Assembly (NCBI GenBank): GCA_015680685.1
Contig: MNCI01010715.1
Coordinates: 327,919-391,918 of the forward strand
Direction of reading: 5' to 3'
DNA length: 64,000 nucleotides
From: Gnetum montanum
Taxonomy: Eukaryota > Streptophyta > Gnetopsida > Gnetales > Gnetaceae
The notes beneath the pieces are model-generated. The model was given only the letters and a program-made list of their open reading frames with translations, had not been told where the DNA came from and made no database searches. This document shows positions 44,541 to 55,660 of the stretch, piece by piece; the stretch's first letter is position 1; each line of letters begins with the position of its first letter. Made by a program: the position numbers and the translations under genes.

Positions 44541-46387
44541 TGGGGGAGATGGCCACCTATGCTGATTAGTCAAAGCCGTCAGTTTCTTTTTAATTTTTTG
44601 TTTTACACATTTTTTTTTTACAAATTTCTTTAAATTTTCTTGTTTTTGTTTTGCAACATCATTCATACTTTTTCATTTCTTGTGTGTCTATTTATTTTGT
44701 TTGATTCATCACCTAATAAGTGCTTCTGATGGTGGTATGAATTGTATTCCATTAATTGCTAATGTTTGGTTTTCTACCTTTAAGTTATGATGTTGATACT
44801 AAGGTATGGTTCTTTTGATATAGCAGGCAATGAGTCCACATCATCCACGCATCCATAAATTTCTATGGTCTCTCTTAGCTTGGAATTGTACAGTCCCTTT
44901 CTCAATAATAAGAACTATTAATGAATTGGTGACTAGGCATTTCTCAAACTAAGGAAGGACTCAAGGATTGAAAAGGGTGTGACTTTAAGGGGATTTGATG
45001 CACTTGTGCTGGCCATTCTCTTGGGTGCTTGGATGTTTTCTTCTTGAGTTTTCCTTACTGTTTCGATGTCACTCAATTATTGGGAATCTGAGCTAATAAA
45101 AAAATAAGTCTTTGCATGGTGTGGTTCTCATGAAAAAAAAAACAAAAACACAATGAGAATTCAAAGCACACCCCTTAGACAAAATAATCATTTGGGCTAC
45201 AAGCACTAGTTTTGGAAAGAAAATACACATGTTCCCTCTAACTAAGCCCTTCTTGCTTCCTACTTTCTCCTTTTTCATTTCATCGAAATGGTGGTGGCTC
45301 TTTGGTGGAAGCATTCTTGTTACTTCAAGTGGATGGATGGGCCGAATGTATTAATGCGAAGTCAATAAATGTGGTTTGTTTGAGGTTGGATTTGGAATGA
45401 GATCTACTAAGTAACATTAACCATTAACACATAAGGGACTGTACATCACCTTGTTCTTGAGACTCCATTCCATTCTCTTCTTCCCATTCTTCTTTCTTCA
45501 TTTTCACCTCATTGCCGATTGTATCAGTAGTCTGTATTTTGGTTGATACATTGTTTTCTTTTTGGTAAAATCTTGTGGTTAAGAATTTAACTCTTGCTTC
45601 CAAATGACATTTCTAGAGCCTACAGACTCTTTAAACGTGGGATTGTCAGGGCATTAAGGGCATGAGCCTTCTTTGGGGAGGATCCATTAGCATTCCTATT
45701 TGGTGCATCCGTTAATTTCTTTCCCTTAAACATTTATGCAATCACCATTTATGTTGTTCATTTCCATCTTTGACATCCATTTTATTGATGTGACCATTGT
45801 TTCTTTTTCTCCATCTTTCTTGTTCCTTATCTTTTTCCATTCTATTTCTAGCAGACGTTCACTCTCAGTCATGGGGGTCCTGGTCCAATTTTTTTGATTT
45901 TCTCTAAACCCCTACACCTCGGGTAGTCACCAATATTATATCTTCAGATCCACATTAGCCATATCACAACTTAGCTAATGGACTTTACACTGAGGCAAGG
46001 TATTAACTACATCATGATTCATTTACCATTGCTAATATCAGATTGTGTTGTGTGTGCAGATGGCAATCATACAACAATGAATTGGATCTAGAGGGAACAC
46101 TTGGAATGGAATGTTGTTGAAGTAGTTATGCAAGGAATGAGATTGATGATGCACTTATGGATGAACAACGAAAGATGCAATCTTGGTGTTGGCAGTAGCA
46201 GACTTCTTCTTTTCTTTTCTCTCTCTCTTATCTCTTCTCTCTTAGCTGCCAAATAAGTTTGGATGTCAAATGTGTTTAGTGTTCACTCTTGTTGTCATGA
46301 ACACTAAATTTTTTCATGTATTGTAATGATGATCCATTCACATGTCACCCCATTCACCATTAGTATCATTCAAGTCAATAATCCCAT
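44541..46387 (+). other. Element D 3' spacer without accessory ORF
   Basis: Begins with CAGTCATGGGGGAGATGG, has a second CTCAGTCATGGGGG at about 45865, a CACAACTTAGC block near 45965, a TTGCTAATATC branch-like site near 46029 and TGTGTGCAG directly before ATG at 46060. The ATG is followed by a stop within a few codons. The donor position reads GACGTTCAC (46857 minus 1000, i.e. near 45857), no longer a donor. No U3-like TATA module is seen. Confidence 0.7.
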
Positions 46388-46445
46388 ACCTTCCCAATAT
46401 TTTGTGAGGAACTCAAGGACGAGTTTTCATTTAGTTATGGGGGTA
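46388..46445 (+). promoter_or_regulatory. Element D conserved pre-LTR block and polypurine tract
   Basis: CCATACCTTCCCAATATTTT..., AAGGACGAG, then TTTAGTTATGGGGGTA before the LTR. Confidence 0.87.
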
Positions 46446-47198
46446 TGATGAGCCGTGATATCGTAGCTCATCGCCAATTCTATAAATAAGAGGCGACTTT
46501 CCCTTTTTTCCTCATCTAGATCTAGACCCTTAGCCAAACTATAGCAGTTTTATTATACCAGAGTTAGAATAATTTCCATGTGCCCACAGTAGGAGTCTCA
46601 AAGTGAATGGATCTTTATTTGAGAAAATTGTACCTGAGCACACATTTGTGTACGACAATAAAGATGAACTTTCTAATAAACCTTGCATCACGTGGACTAA
46701 GCTAAATAGGATTTAATTATTGTTAAATGTTTAAATGCTTTCCTAGATAATTAATCTCTCTCAACCCTTAACTCTTCTAGTTAAGTGCATTTAGTATGAC
46801 CGCTTCGAGCATGTGTGTAACGCTTGGTAACCCAGTAACGAGTAGCGTTTGGTAATCCCAGTAGCATTGCACTGGTTCAGGATGTGTATAGCAAGTGGGA
46901 ACGGATACTGGTGCTAGGATAATTAGAACTTAGTTAATGGAAATTAGTTAATTAGTCTCTTCACCTTTTCCCTCTTAGCATAAGGCGTTAAAAAGATAAA
47001 AGACATAAAAATCATATACCTCAGACTTACTTAACCATACAACTGTGACAATACAAGTAAGTCTAGGAAGACAACGATTGATTAACCTTAAGTGTTCCAT
47101 TAGGGCGCGTGAGCACTTAGTCCTTGGAGTTTGACCGAATTGCGTGTGAGACGCTCGTATTCATATGGTTGAGTGTAGGGATACCTTGCCACTCATCA
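46446..47198 (+). repeat. Element D 3' LTR
   Basis: TGATGAG to CTCATCA, 753 bases against 782 in the 5' LTR; the difference lies in the palindromic start of U3. Confidence 0.95.
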
Positions 47199-47203
47199 CT
47201 AGT
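47199..47203. repeat. Target site duplication of element D, right (CTAGT)
   Basis: Exact match to 37876-37880. Confidence 0.93.
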
Positions 47204-48196
47204 AATTATATTTGGAATACCTTTTTTGCTTAAAAGGTTTCAAGTGGCATGCAAGCTCTACTTACTCTAAGAAATAATTGTAGCCAAAAACAAATTTTGA
47301 CATGGAAGACTAGAAGAAAGCTTGTTCCCAATCTTTTCCAAATAGTAGTATTATATGCATGTGTTGCATGGTGACCTTATCTTTCTACACATAATTGGAA
47401 AACATTAGAGCATGCTCAAAAGTAGGTTCTTGTATGATTTTCAAGTGAAAATGTAGACTTCTTATGATATCTTACTTTTAGAAACATATTTGCTTTCTCT
47501 TAAAGTTAAAGCTCTTTTTCAGTTTATTACTTATACTTAGAAGTTAAGTCACATGAAAGAAGTTAATTATGCTAAGAAAATATAAGGAAGTTAAGTCATA
47601 AAAAAATGGATGGTTACATCATGAAAAATTATAACTTTAGTCATGGAATATTGTAATAGAGGTCTTACTTTAAACAAAAGGTTCTTCCAAAAAACTATAA
47701 AAGAAAAAGTATTAGCTAAAGTTTGGTTGAACATGTCAGGAAAGAAGCATTTTTATTTATATTCTATTAGAGGAGGTTTATTATCTAGTACTCAAAACTA
47801 TTTATTCTCAACTATTCCTATTCATTTAAGGAATAAAAGTGCTAGTACAAGAATGAGCTCTCATCATCTCCTCATTGAGATAGGTCATTGGATCAATTTA
47901 CCAAGTGAAGAACATATGTGTAAATTATGCACATAAAGCATAGAATATGAAGAACATGTTTTTTTTTATTTTGCCCATATTTGGCTCACATTCAAATGAA
48001 TTATACTATTAATTACAATTTTTTGATTATTTTCATTCAAATTGATCCTATTTACTTGGGGCATTACTTCAATGATGTTTTCAACTTTCTTCAACAATAT
48101 GTTAAGGCTTTGACCCTATTCACTTGGCGCATTACTTCAATGATGTTTTCAAGTTTCTTCAACAATATGTTAAGGCTTTGTAATTGTCCAACAAAT
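47204..48196 (+). pseudogene. LINE-1, fragment 3: C-terminal domain with zinc motif
   Basis: Continues fragment 2 from KYFGVEF. It has a SGMQALLTLRNN segment near 47246, ILTWKTRRKLVPNLFQIVVLYACVAW near 47300, NWKTLEHAQK near 47395, then an open stretch (47643-47936) with KVWLNMSGKKHFYLYSIRGG and HHLLIEIGHW...EEHMCKLCT, and YEEHVFF after it. This is the Cys/His-rich tail of many non-LTR elements. The piece ends in a 68-base tandem duplication (48047-48182). Several stops. Confidence 0.83.
48047..48182. repeat. 68-base tandem duplication in LINE-1
   Basis: Two units (48047-48114 and 48115-48182) starting CCTATTYACTTGG, differing at a few bases. Confidence 0.93.
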
Positions 48197-48226
48197 TTCT
48201 AGTTTCTAGTTTCTAGTTTCTAGAAA
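48197..48226. repeat. TTTCTAG short tandem repeat at the LINE-1/LINE-2 junction
   Basis: Four units of TTTCTAG exactly where plus-strand LINE-1 sense ends and minus-strand LINE-2 sense begins. Confidence 0.85.
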
Positions 48227-49790
48227 ATAACTGCACATCAAAGCTCCCAAAAAGAGTAAAAAATAAGGGGTCAAAGACAATTCCAAATGTAAAGAAATGA
48301 ATTAGAAAAAGTAGGTTGATAACCAAGAATAACTTTATTGATGCTTGGTTGAAAGTTGTTACAAATTCTAGAGGTCCATTTCTAAGCATGCTAAGTAATA
48401 GGACACTCAAAAACCATGAGAAATGGATCTTTGCTTCTATAAAGAGAGCATTGAGGAGAAATATTTCTTAGGTATTTAAGATAAGTGTCAATAGGAAGAC
48501 CTTGATGAACAAGATATCATAAAAATTACGCATTTTATAAAATGTAGGAGCTCTTTAAATATCTTTCATTTTCCTCATCCAAAAGTATGATGATAATTGT
48601 TTTTTATAGGCCTTATTGAATTTTTTATGAATAAAATCATTCTTTCTAATAATATTATAAGAAAATTTTGAATTAAAAGAAAAATTCTATCTACCATGCT
48701 TCCAAAAAATAGCTAGAAAAGAATGATGCAAATTTTTGTTAACTTTAAATAAATTCTCAAGATTAAAAATTAATTTGTTAAAATTCATTTTCCTATTTTT
48801 ATTCAAACCATAGAGGCTAGAAGATTCATTCCATGTATCTATCCTACATACACAAACAAGAAACTACATTGATGCTAAATTTGCTCAAAGTGGTACACAC
48901 TCTAGATGCATTAGTAGCCAAAGCTCCTTCATTAAAAGGAAGCTACCATGGACTAATTTGCTTAATCATATCTTCTAAAACTATAATACAAATATAATTT
49001 CAATATTTTCTAAACTTGCACCATGTCTTCTAAGGTCTTTGTGAATTGAAGAACCAGGAATAGAAATGACCAAAGAAAAAAGAAGACAATGAAGAAAGTT
49101 ATTAGAAATTCAATTGTTATCATTCTTCTATTTTCTTTGCATAAGTTTATTCCTTAAAAGAGGCATCTAAACATCATCTTTATTAATGCACTTTTCAATT
49201 CATTTTTCTACAAGAGAAATACCCTCGTTATAATAATTAATAAGACCAAGTCCTCCATCTTTCTTGCCACTAGTGCAAATATCCTAAGTAACTTTAGGAT
49301 TAACTTTCCTATGTTCCTTAGTAGACTAAAGAAACCATTTGATAATACAATCAATTCTATCATAAGAAGTTTTAGAAGAAGCCCAACTGGAGTAATAAAC
49401 ATGAGTTGATTAAAGCATTTTCTTGATAACTAAAAATTTGCTAGTAAGGGTGAGCTTTTTTTTTCTTTTCATTTATCAAGCTTTTTCTCAATTTTATCAG
49501 CCACAAAATTCCACAAAATAATAAGATTAGGCTCAAAATAAAATGGTATTATTAAAATTTTAAAGATATAATCTTTTTCAAGATTTTCCAATGCTTGAGA
49601 GTAATCCACTCATCAATATTACCATTACAATAAATAGTAGAATTCTGCTAATTAATTCGAGAGCTAGATAACATGCAATAATCCTCCACTCTACATTACT
49701 AGAGGAAGCTTTCAAAATCAATTCATAAGTTTTACTACTAGGCTAACACCTCATCACATAATATAACTACAAAGTGAAACTTTGATTATG
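48227..49790 (-). pseudogene. LINE-2: 3' part of an L1-like LINE, minus strand
   Basis: On the minus strand: DEWITLKHWKILKK near 49600, an IEKKLDK segment, YYSSWASSKTSYDRIDCIIKWFLWS near 49380, HRKVNPKV near 49310 and KKDGGLGLINYYNEGISLVEK near 49240, the region after the RT palm of plant L1 LINEs. A Cys-rich segment lies near 48440 (CSLYRSKDPFLMVFECPIT). The RT palm is not seen, so it is 5'-truncated or rearranged. Stops and frame changes occur throughout. Opposite in orientation to LINE-1. Confidence 0.75.
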
Positions 49791-50360
49791 AGGTAGGTAA
49801 CCCAAAATTTGAATGAACACACATTATGACTCATATACATCATAAGGGAGAACAAAATTAGGTGTATTAATTGTATTAACATCAATAGAAGAGGGTATTT
49901 TATACACTAGCTTGTAAATATACATTTTGAGAATTAATAGAAATTTTCACATTAATAGAAGAAGTAGAAATTTTAAGATTGATTGGAGAAGTTGGGAGTA
50001 ATATAGAATCCTTCATATTGGAATCCTAGAGAAATTAGACCCACTTGAGAAAAATTGAATACAGAAAAATTAGATCCCTTGATGTGATTTTTTATGGCCA
50101 TTTAATACATTTAAAAACCCTATGTGATGGTTAATGTTACTTGATATTAATTCTACTATTATTAATTTCTTAGTTGTTGTTTATTTCTATTTGTGTGAGC
50201 ATTAGGATCATGTGAACTATTATTGCTCAGTGAACATAGTAGGTTTTTGTATTTAAAGGGTCATTGTTTATTCTTTTATAAAATGTTTTATTTTTTTTGT
50301 CCCTTTGCACCTATTTATTAGATGCCTACTACTTTGTCTATTATTTTCTTGTCATCATTT
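49791..50360 (-). other. Degenerate coding-like repeat, inverted copy of 59600-59916
   Basis: On the minus strand, about 50085-49830 matches 59700-59910 on the plus strand (shared ATTTCTATTAATTCTCAAAA and the block ending TTATGATGTATATGAG). It reads as SSINVKISINSQNV and FVLPYDVY in one frame with stops. The pair flanks element E in opposite orientation. The family is uncertain; it could be the first ORF of LINE-2. The last 260 bases before E hold nothing recognised. Confidence 0.6.
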
Positions 50361-50365
50361 ATCAT
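50361..50365. repeat. Target site duplication of element E, left (ATCAT)
   Basis: Exact match at 59519-59523. Confidence 0.9.
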
Positions 50366-51174
50366 TGTTGAATTAGAAAATGGGTTGCATCGATGCATGA
50401 TTTGATGCATCAATGCATATGCATTGACATGACATTTGTCTGTGCCTATATAAATGTGTGTACACACTGCACTTATGGCATCAGTTAGTCAATAGCTTAG
50501 TTGAGTTCTTGTAGTTTCTTCCTGTTAGAGTTAGAATAATTTCTAAGTGCTTGCAATAAGAGTTAAGGATTGTATGGATCATTATTTGAGCACCAATGTA
50601 CATGAAAACTTTGATGTGACGACAATAAAGACAAGATTCTTGATATACCTTACAACACTTGGAAATAGATTAATACTTACTTTTATGCAATTTACTATTC
50701 ATGCGCTTTACTTCCATGTTCTTAATTAATTACTACACTTAATTAACACATATAAGGATGACCACCTCAAAAATAATGTTTACACTTGGTAATCCCAATA
50801 GTGCTATCACTTGGTAATCTAATAGCATTGTAATGTGTTCAGGATGTGTACGAAAGGTGGGATTGGATACTTATGTTAGGAAATAGGCTAGGACATTAGA
50901 TAATTACTTAGATTAATGTTTAATCAATTACTTTGTTCCATGCTTAGGATAATTAGATAAAAATATAAAAATAATAAAAATCATGTGTCTTGGCTCCACT
51001 TAGCCATACACTTACGCTTACACAAGGGTAGCTAGGAAGACAATGATCACGCTTATAGATCACTATCTTTGCTACTAGCATTTGGAGAACTAAAGTCCAT
51101 GAAATTCAACTAAATCACTAGTGAACACTCTTGATTCGTATGGTTGGGTGTAGGGACTACTCTATCGCTCATCA
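50366..51174 (+). repeat. Element E 5' LTR
   Basis: Begins TGTTGAATT (TGATGAATT in the 3' LTR), ends CTCATCA. U3 with repeated GATGCATCRATGCA units, TATAAATG near 50450, AATAAAGACAAG near 50625. Confidence 0.93.
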
Positions 51175-51175
51175 T

Positions 51176-51193
51176 TGGCATTGTTGCCAGAGA
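51176..51193 (+). promoter_or_regulatory. Element E primer-binding site (tRNA-Asp)
   Basis: TGGCATTGTTGCCAGAGA, one base after the LTR; five transitions from the tRNA-Asp complement. Confidence 0.88.
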
Positions 51194-51324
51194 TTTTAGT
51201 TAGCTAAGTGTGCTATTTAAGGAGATAGTGAAATTATTTATAGACATTGTAAAAAATAAAATTAATGCTAACATCATTAGTAATAAAGGAAAATAACAAC
51301 ACACTAATTTTCTCAATCACTAAT

Positions 51325-53400
51325 ATGGCTTTCTCTCATAGGGAAAACTCTCCACCACTCTTTACAGGTGATTCTAATTAGCAAAAGCAAGAAGGATAGA
51401 GGACACTGGTGCCACAACAGTTTAAGGTGGTCTATACTCATTCGAATGAATATACTCTAGACTTCACCTTCATCTTGCATCAGGATGAGTAGTTGCAGTG
51501 GAGGGACATAGAAGGCAACATCATGTTGCCTCTTGATTGATTTGTTCCTAAAGCACTGTTGAACAATCTTATCAAGTTGGGCATTGCAAGAATCAATTCA
51601 AAGTATGAAGTGCAAGATCATTCTTACCAAGATTATCATCCCACAAAAGTATAGAAAAGAAAACATTAGCAAATGGAAGCCTAATATAAGGTCACAAAAG
51701 GTAAACAAGGTGATACCCACTTATTCTTGCACATCCACAAAGAAGGTGAGGACTTCTTTTCAGAGACCTCACAATACATTAATTCTCCTCCTCTCTTTGA
51801 TGAGGAGATCCTTAATTGGCATTTGCATTCCACTATGGATAATCCTAGTTTTGGGAAGAATGAATCCCAAGATTAGGAGGCCTTAAAAGGAGGCAGCCAA
51901 GGTAGGAACAAGGAAAAGCATTAAGAAAAAGAAAAACATGGTGAATGGGATAGGGACCAAAGAAAAGGAAGTAGTAGGCATCACTTTGGTGCTAGCTCTC
52001 CTTCCTCTTTTCCTTCTTCATCCTCATCATCTTCCTCCTCCTACTCTAATCGAAGTCATAGAAGTGATAAAAAGCATGATGGAGGTGAATGGTAAGATAG
52101 GGATGATCATAGATCCCACCATAATGATAGAGATCATGGGCATGGCAGTGGGGAGATGATCAACACAGAGAAAGGAGGGATAGCAAGACTCATCATAGAC
52201 ATCATGGCCATGATAGGGGTCATCAAGACCACTATGACTATGATGAGCCCCTACTTGTAATAAGAAACATGTTGAACATTGTAGACATTATAAGGATACC
52301 AACTAGGCACGTGAAGGATAACCAAATCAAACTGTTGAATATGAATAATATCACCAAGTTTGAATGGGGATATAATTCGGATCCACAAAATTATTTGCAA
52401 GTCTTTCACAATGCCTATGCTTTCTAGAATATAGAAAATAATTGGCAAAAGCTGAAACTATTCTTACGAACACTCATTAAAGAGGCTGAAAGTTGGTACT
52501 AGTCCTTAGAACTGGAATAGCTTTAGAGGTGGAGTATGATGCTTGAGCTATTCAATGACAAGTATCATACATACTCTAGAGTGTCCAACTTGAGAAGGAA
52601 AATCCAAGGCACTCATGAATCATTGGATGCAGCCATGGGTAGGTATTACTCCTTATTTCACTGATGCCTAGGCCATGGCTATTCTCAAAGGGATCAGCTA
52701 TGCCACATCATAGATGAAATTTGAACTAAAATTAGGAGAACTCTTGGGGTCTATGCCTAAGGGAGGATGTTTGAGATAAGGGTCCATCAGATGCAAAGGC
52801 TCATCAAGTAGGTGGCTGAGGAAGAGGATGAGCTGAAAAAATGAGGAAGTGTAGAGGAATATAATAGGGACCCCTCTCTCTACAAGAGGAAGGTCCATTT
52901 CTATGATAATGAGGAGGAAGCACCACTTGATAAAGTGCTACAAAGAAAAACCTTACTGATACAAAAATTTATCTCTGAGATATTAGCTAATGTGGATAAA
53001 ATATGGGACTCCTTGGATGAAAAATTTCAATCTCCTTTAAAAATTGCAAAAGAGAGTAGAGACCAAGGATGTAGTGGTGATGAAAGAAGGAAGAAAAAGG
53101 AAGCTAAATGTGATCATTGTAAGGCTAAGGGCAAAGCTGCAACAATTGAAGAGGTTGTAGATTCTAAGTTAGACGATGATGGGTGTGACATATGCCAATA
53201 TGAACTTCCCAAAGGATGTTTTCCTATTGTGTCACACTTATAGGAATCTGGGGTGTATGCTTTAAATCCCAAATTGGCAAAATGGTAAGCACCCAAGAGG
53301 TTGCCTTATCCACAAGGCAACTATCGGTAATAGTTCCATCACCAAACTTACTATCTGAGTGGAGCACCATTGCAACCTCATGAGAAATATCATTTTTATA
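51325..53400 (+). pseudogene. gag: Element E gag, degenerate
   Basis: The ATG at 51325 opens MAFSHRENSPPLFTGD and is the clearest gag start in the window, about 130 bases after the primer site. Then VVYTHSNEYTLDFTFILHQDE, a low-complexity part with a run of Ser (near 52005-52050) followed by Asp/His/Arg-rich sequence, the capsid-like part (about 52310-52860; LFNDKYHTYSRVSNL), an acidic linker and the MWDSLDEKF-like segment near 53000. The knuckle near 53188-53226 is CDICQYELPKGCF, with the His and last Cys lost. Stops and frame changes are present. Confidence 0.88.
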
Positions 53401-53720
53401 ATGAAACACATTTAATGAATGAAGTGCATAAGGCACATACTACACAACATTATGACCCTAGGATTAGGAAGGTAAAGCTTCAACAAGGTAAGGTTCCCTA
53501 CCAAAGTCCCATGTAGTTGCCTTAATGCATAAACCATCAAACACTATGGGAGGGATCTTACATTATCTATAACACCCTTCCACCTAGGACCATGATCATA
53601 TACCATATTGATAGGCCACATAAAGGAATTTTGGTTAACACCTAGTAACACAAGCCTTTCCTTGAACCACTTAATTGGCATGAACGCTTGATCTTTTGGA
53701 TCTCTTGCCTCCCACTTGGT
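53401..53720 (+). pseudogene. INT: Element E integrase tail after the pol deletion
   Basis: From about 53420 the sequence reads EVHKAHTTQHYDPRIRKVKLQQG, the counterpart of the integrase C-terminus of A (4215-4290) and D (44215-44290), then the TLWEGSYIIYNTLPPRTMIIY segment. What precedes it is the tail of gag. About 6.5 kb of pol present in B is missing. It ends at GTCATGGGGCAGATGG (about 53720). Confidence 0.82.
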
Positions 53721-55160
53721 CATGGGGCAGATGGTCATTCATGCTGAGATCTTATAAAGTGACTCCTCGATTTTTACCTTTCTTATTTTACACCATCTTT
53801 AGTATGTTGTTCATTTTCTTGATTATTTTACAATTTTTTCTATATTTTTCTTTATTTCAATTTCTTCTCATGTTTTTTTCCTTTTTCTTCACTATCATCA
53901 GGACTTAGTACCAGCTACCAAGACTTGGTACTAGCTACAACTGCTTATCGATGGTGATTTGAAAATTTATTAATTACTTGATTATGAAATTATTGGATTT
54001 CATCTTAGAATTTTGATGTTTACTAATGGGACATTGGTTCTTTCCATGATACTAGGTAGTGAGTCCATGTCATCCACCACTCCATACAACTCTATGGTGT
54101 TTCCTCATTTTAGAAATATGTGGTTCCTTATTAATGAAAACTTATAACAAATTGGTGGCCTTTTTATTTTTCAAACTTTGGATGAACTAAATGGAATGAT
54201 AAGGGTGTGACTTCAAAGGAAATTTTCACTTTTGTACCTACATATCATTTGAGGTACATGAGTATTTCCATGGACTTCTCACCATTTTGTCATAGACTAA
54301 TGAACAGGAAGCAATGTCTTTGCATGGTTTGGTTCCCATTAAAAAAACAATAATGGGAATTCAAAGCACATCCTTTAGACACAATAAGGAGCTACAAGAA
54401 TTGGTTATAGGGCTAAAAAGACAAGTTACCCATGCTTGAAGACACCCCTCTAACTAAGGCCCTCTTCACTTCCTACTTCTCTTTTCTTCTTCTTTAGGAA
54501 TGGTGAGTGGTTTGTGGGGATGTTCTTATCTCTTAGAGGGTGGAATGGTCTACAATGTTGATGCGAAGTCATTGGAAGTGAATGGTCTTAATTCAAACCA
54601 AGCAAGGAAGTTCTTAGGTCATAATTAATCACATCTTTCACAAGGGACTACATGTAACCACCATGGAAAATTTCACTTCACACACTCTCTCATCCACAAA
54701 TTCTTTCCATGAACCACCTCACTACCTCTTTTCATGATTATTTTGATGCGTTCATTAGTAAACGATTGTAATTTTTTGATGAATTCTTTGGTGATTTAGT
54801 CTTTAATGATCCACAACCATTAATCATCCTTGGGACCCATGAAGTCTTTGGTTTGAGGGCATGCAAGGGCATCAAGGATATGAGCCTGCCATGGGGAGGA
54901 TCCACTTGCATACTCTTTGGTTGAAATGGTTAAACTTCTTATCCCTTAGTCATTTTGCTCTTAAATTTTATGTTTCCCACTATGAATGCATCTAGTTTTT
55001 TCCTCCTTAGCACATTAATCTCCTAAAAATCTCCATTTTCCATGTATTCAATCCCTCTTCAAGCATCCCCAAGTATTCTAGGCTTTTCTAGCTTTCTCTG
55101 GACTTCAATTTTATGGAAAAAAACCTTTGTTTTTACTTACTTCCTAAATGGGAAAAATTT
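53721..55160 (+). other. Element E 3' spacer
   Basis: T-rich and non-coding, with blocks shared with the spacers of B and C (GAGTCCATGTCATCC near 54061, GCATGGTTTGGTTCCCAT near 54323). Nothing else recognised. Confidence 0.6.
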
Positions 55161-55360
55161 TGGTTTTTGGGTACGTCAATGCATCCTTGTTGACGCAACC
55201 TAATGCATCGATGCATCCTTGTCAACATAGCACAAAAATGCTATATATATATATATCAAAGGAGTTTTTGTAGTTTCCTGAGCCCAAAGCCTTCCCGAGC
55301 TCCATATCTTCCAAATTTCTTGTCCAATCACTTCATTCTCTGGTCTTGTAGCTCCTAGAG
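55161..55360 (+). promoter_or_regulatory. Element E internal U3-like promoter and leader
   Basis: CGTCAATGCATCCTTGTTGACG and ATGCATCGATGCATCCTTG resemble the GATGCATCRATGCA units of this element's own U3, followed by TATATATATATATATA at 55242-55257. The leader continues to the donor at 55361. Note that the module resembles E's LTR more than B's, suggesting it evolves with the LTR. Confidence 0.58.
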
Positions 55361-55660
55361 GTGAGCTTTACATTGTGGTGACCATAAACCATAGGTTTTT
55401 GACAGAATATTTTTTTAAAATTTTCTAACTCACACAAGGTTTAATTAATAAAATAATATTAAAATCAAAAATTCATTAAATTTAAACCTCATCAACAAAC
55501 GTAGGTAGATAACATAATAAAATAATAATAAAATACTATTAAAATGATGAATTTGCTGTAATCACAACTTAGCCTAAGGGTAACTAGCCAAGGTGACAAG
55601 GTATCAAAGTGCTCTAAGTTACACATTAAAAGCTAATCCTTGGTTATGTTGTGATTATAG
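55361..55660 (+). other. Element E putative intron before the accessory ORF
   Basis: Donor CTAGAG|GTGAGC at 55361, branch-point-like AGCTAATCC near 55632, acceptor GATTATAG ending at 55660 directly before ATG. 300 bases. Confidence 0.6.

Larger units (their letters stand above)
37881..47198 (+). mobile_element. Element D: complete Athila/Tat-like retrotransposon without accessory ORF
   Basis: A 9.3 kb element with perfect 5-base target duplications (CTAGT), two LTRs, tRNA-Asp primer site, gag, PR, RT/RNase H, integrase, spacer and purine tract. It is the best preserved of the five: gag to the start of RT reads in one frame with stops as the main damage. It lies inside LINE-1. It has no accessory ORF and so belongs with A. 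In one stretch of about 96 bases the two LTRs differ at about ten positions, mostly transitions. Confidence 0.96.
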
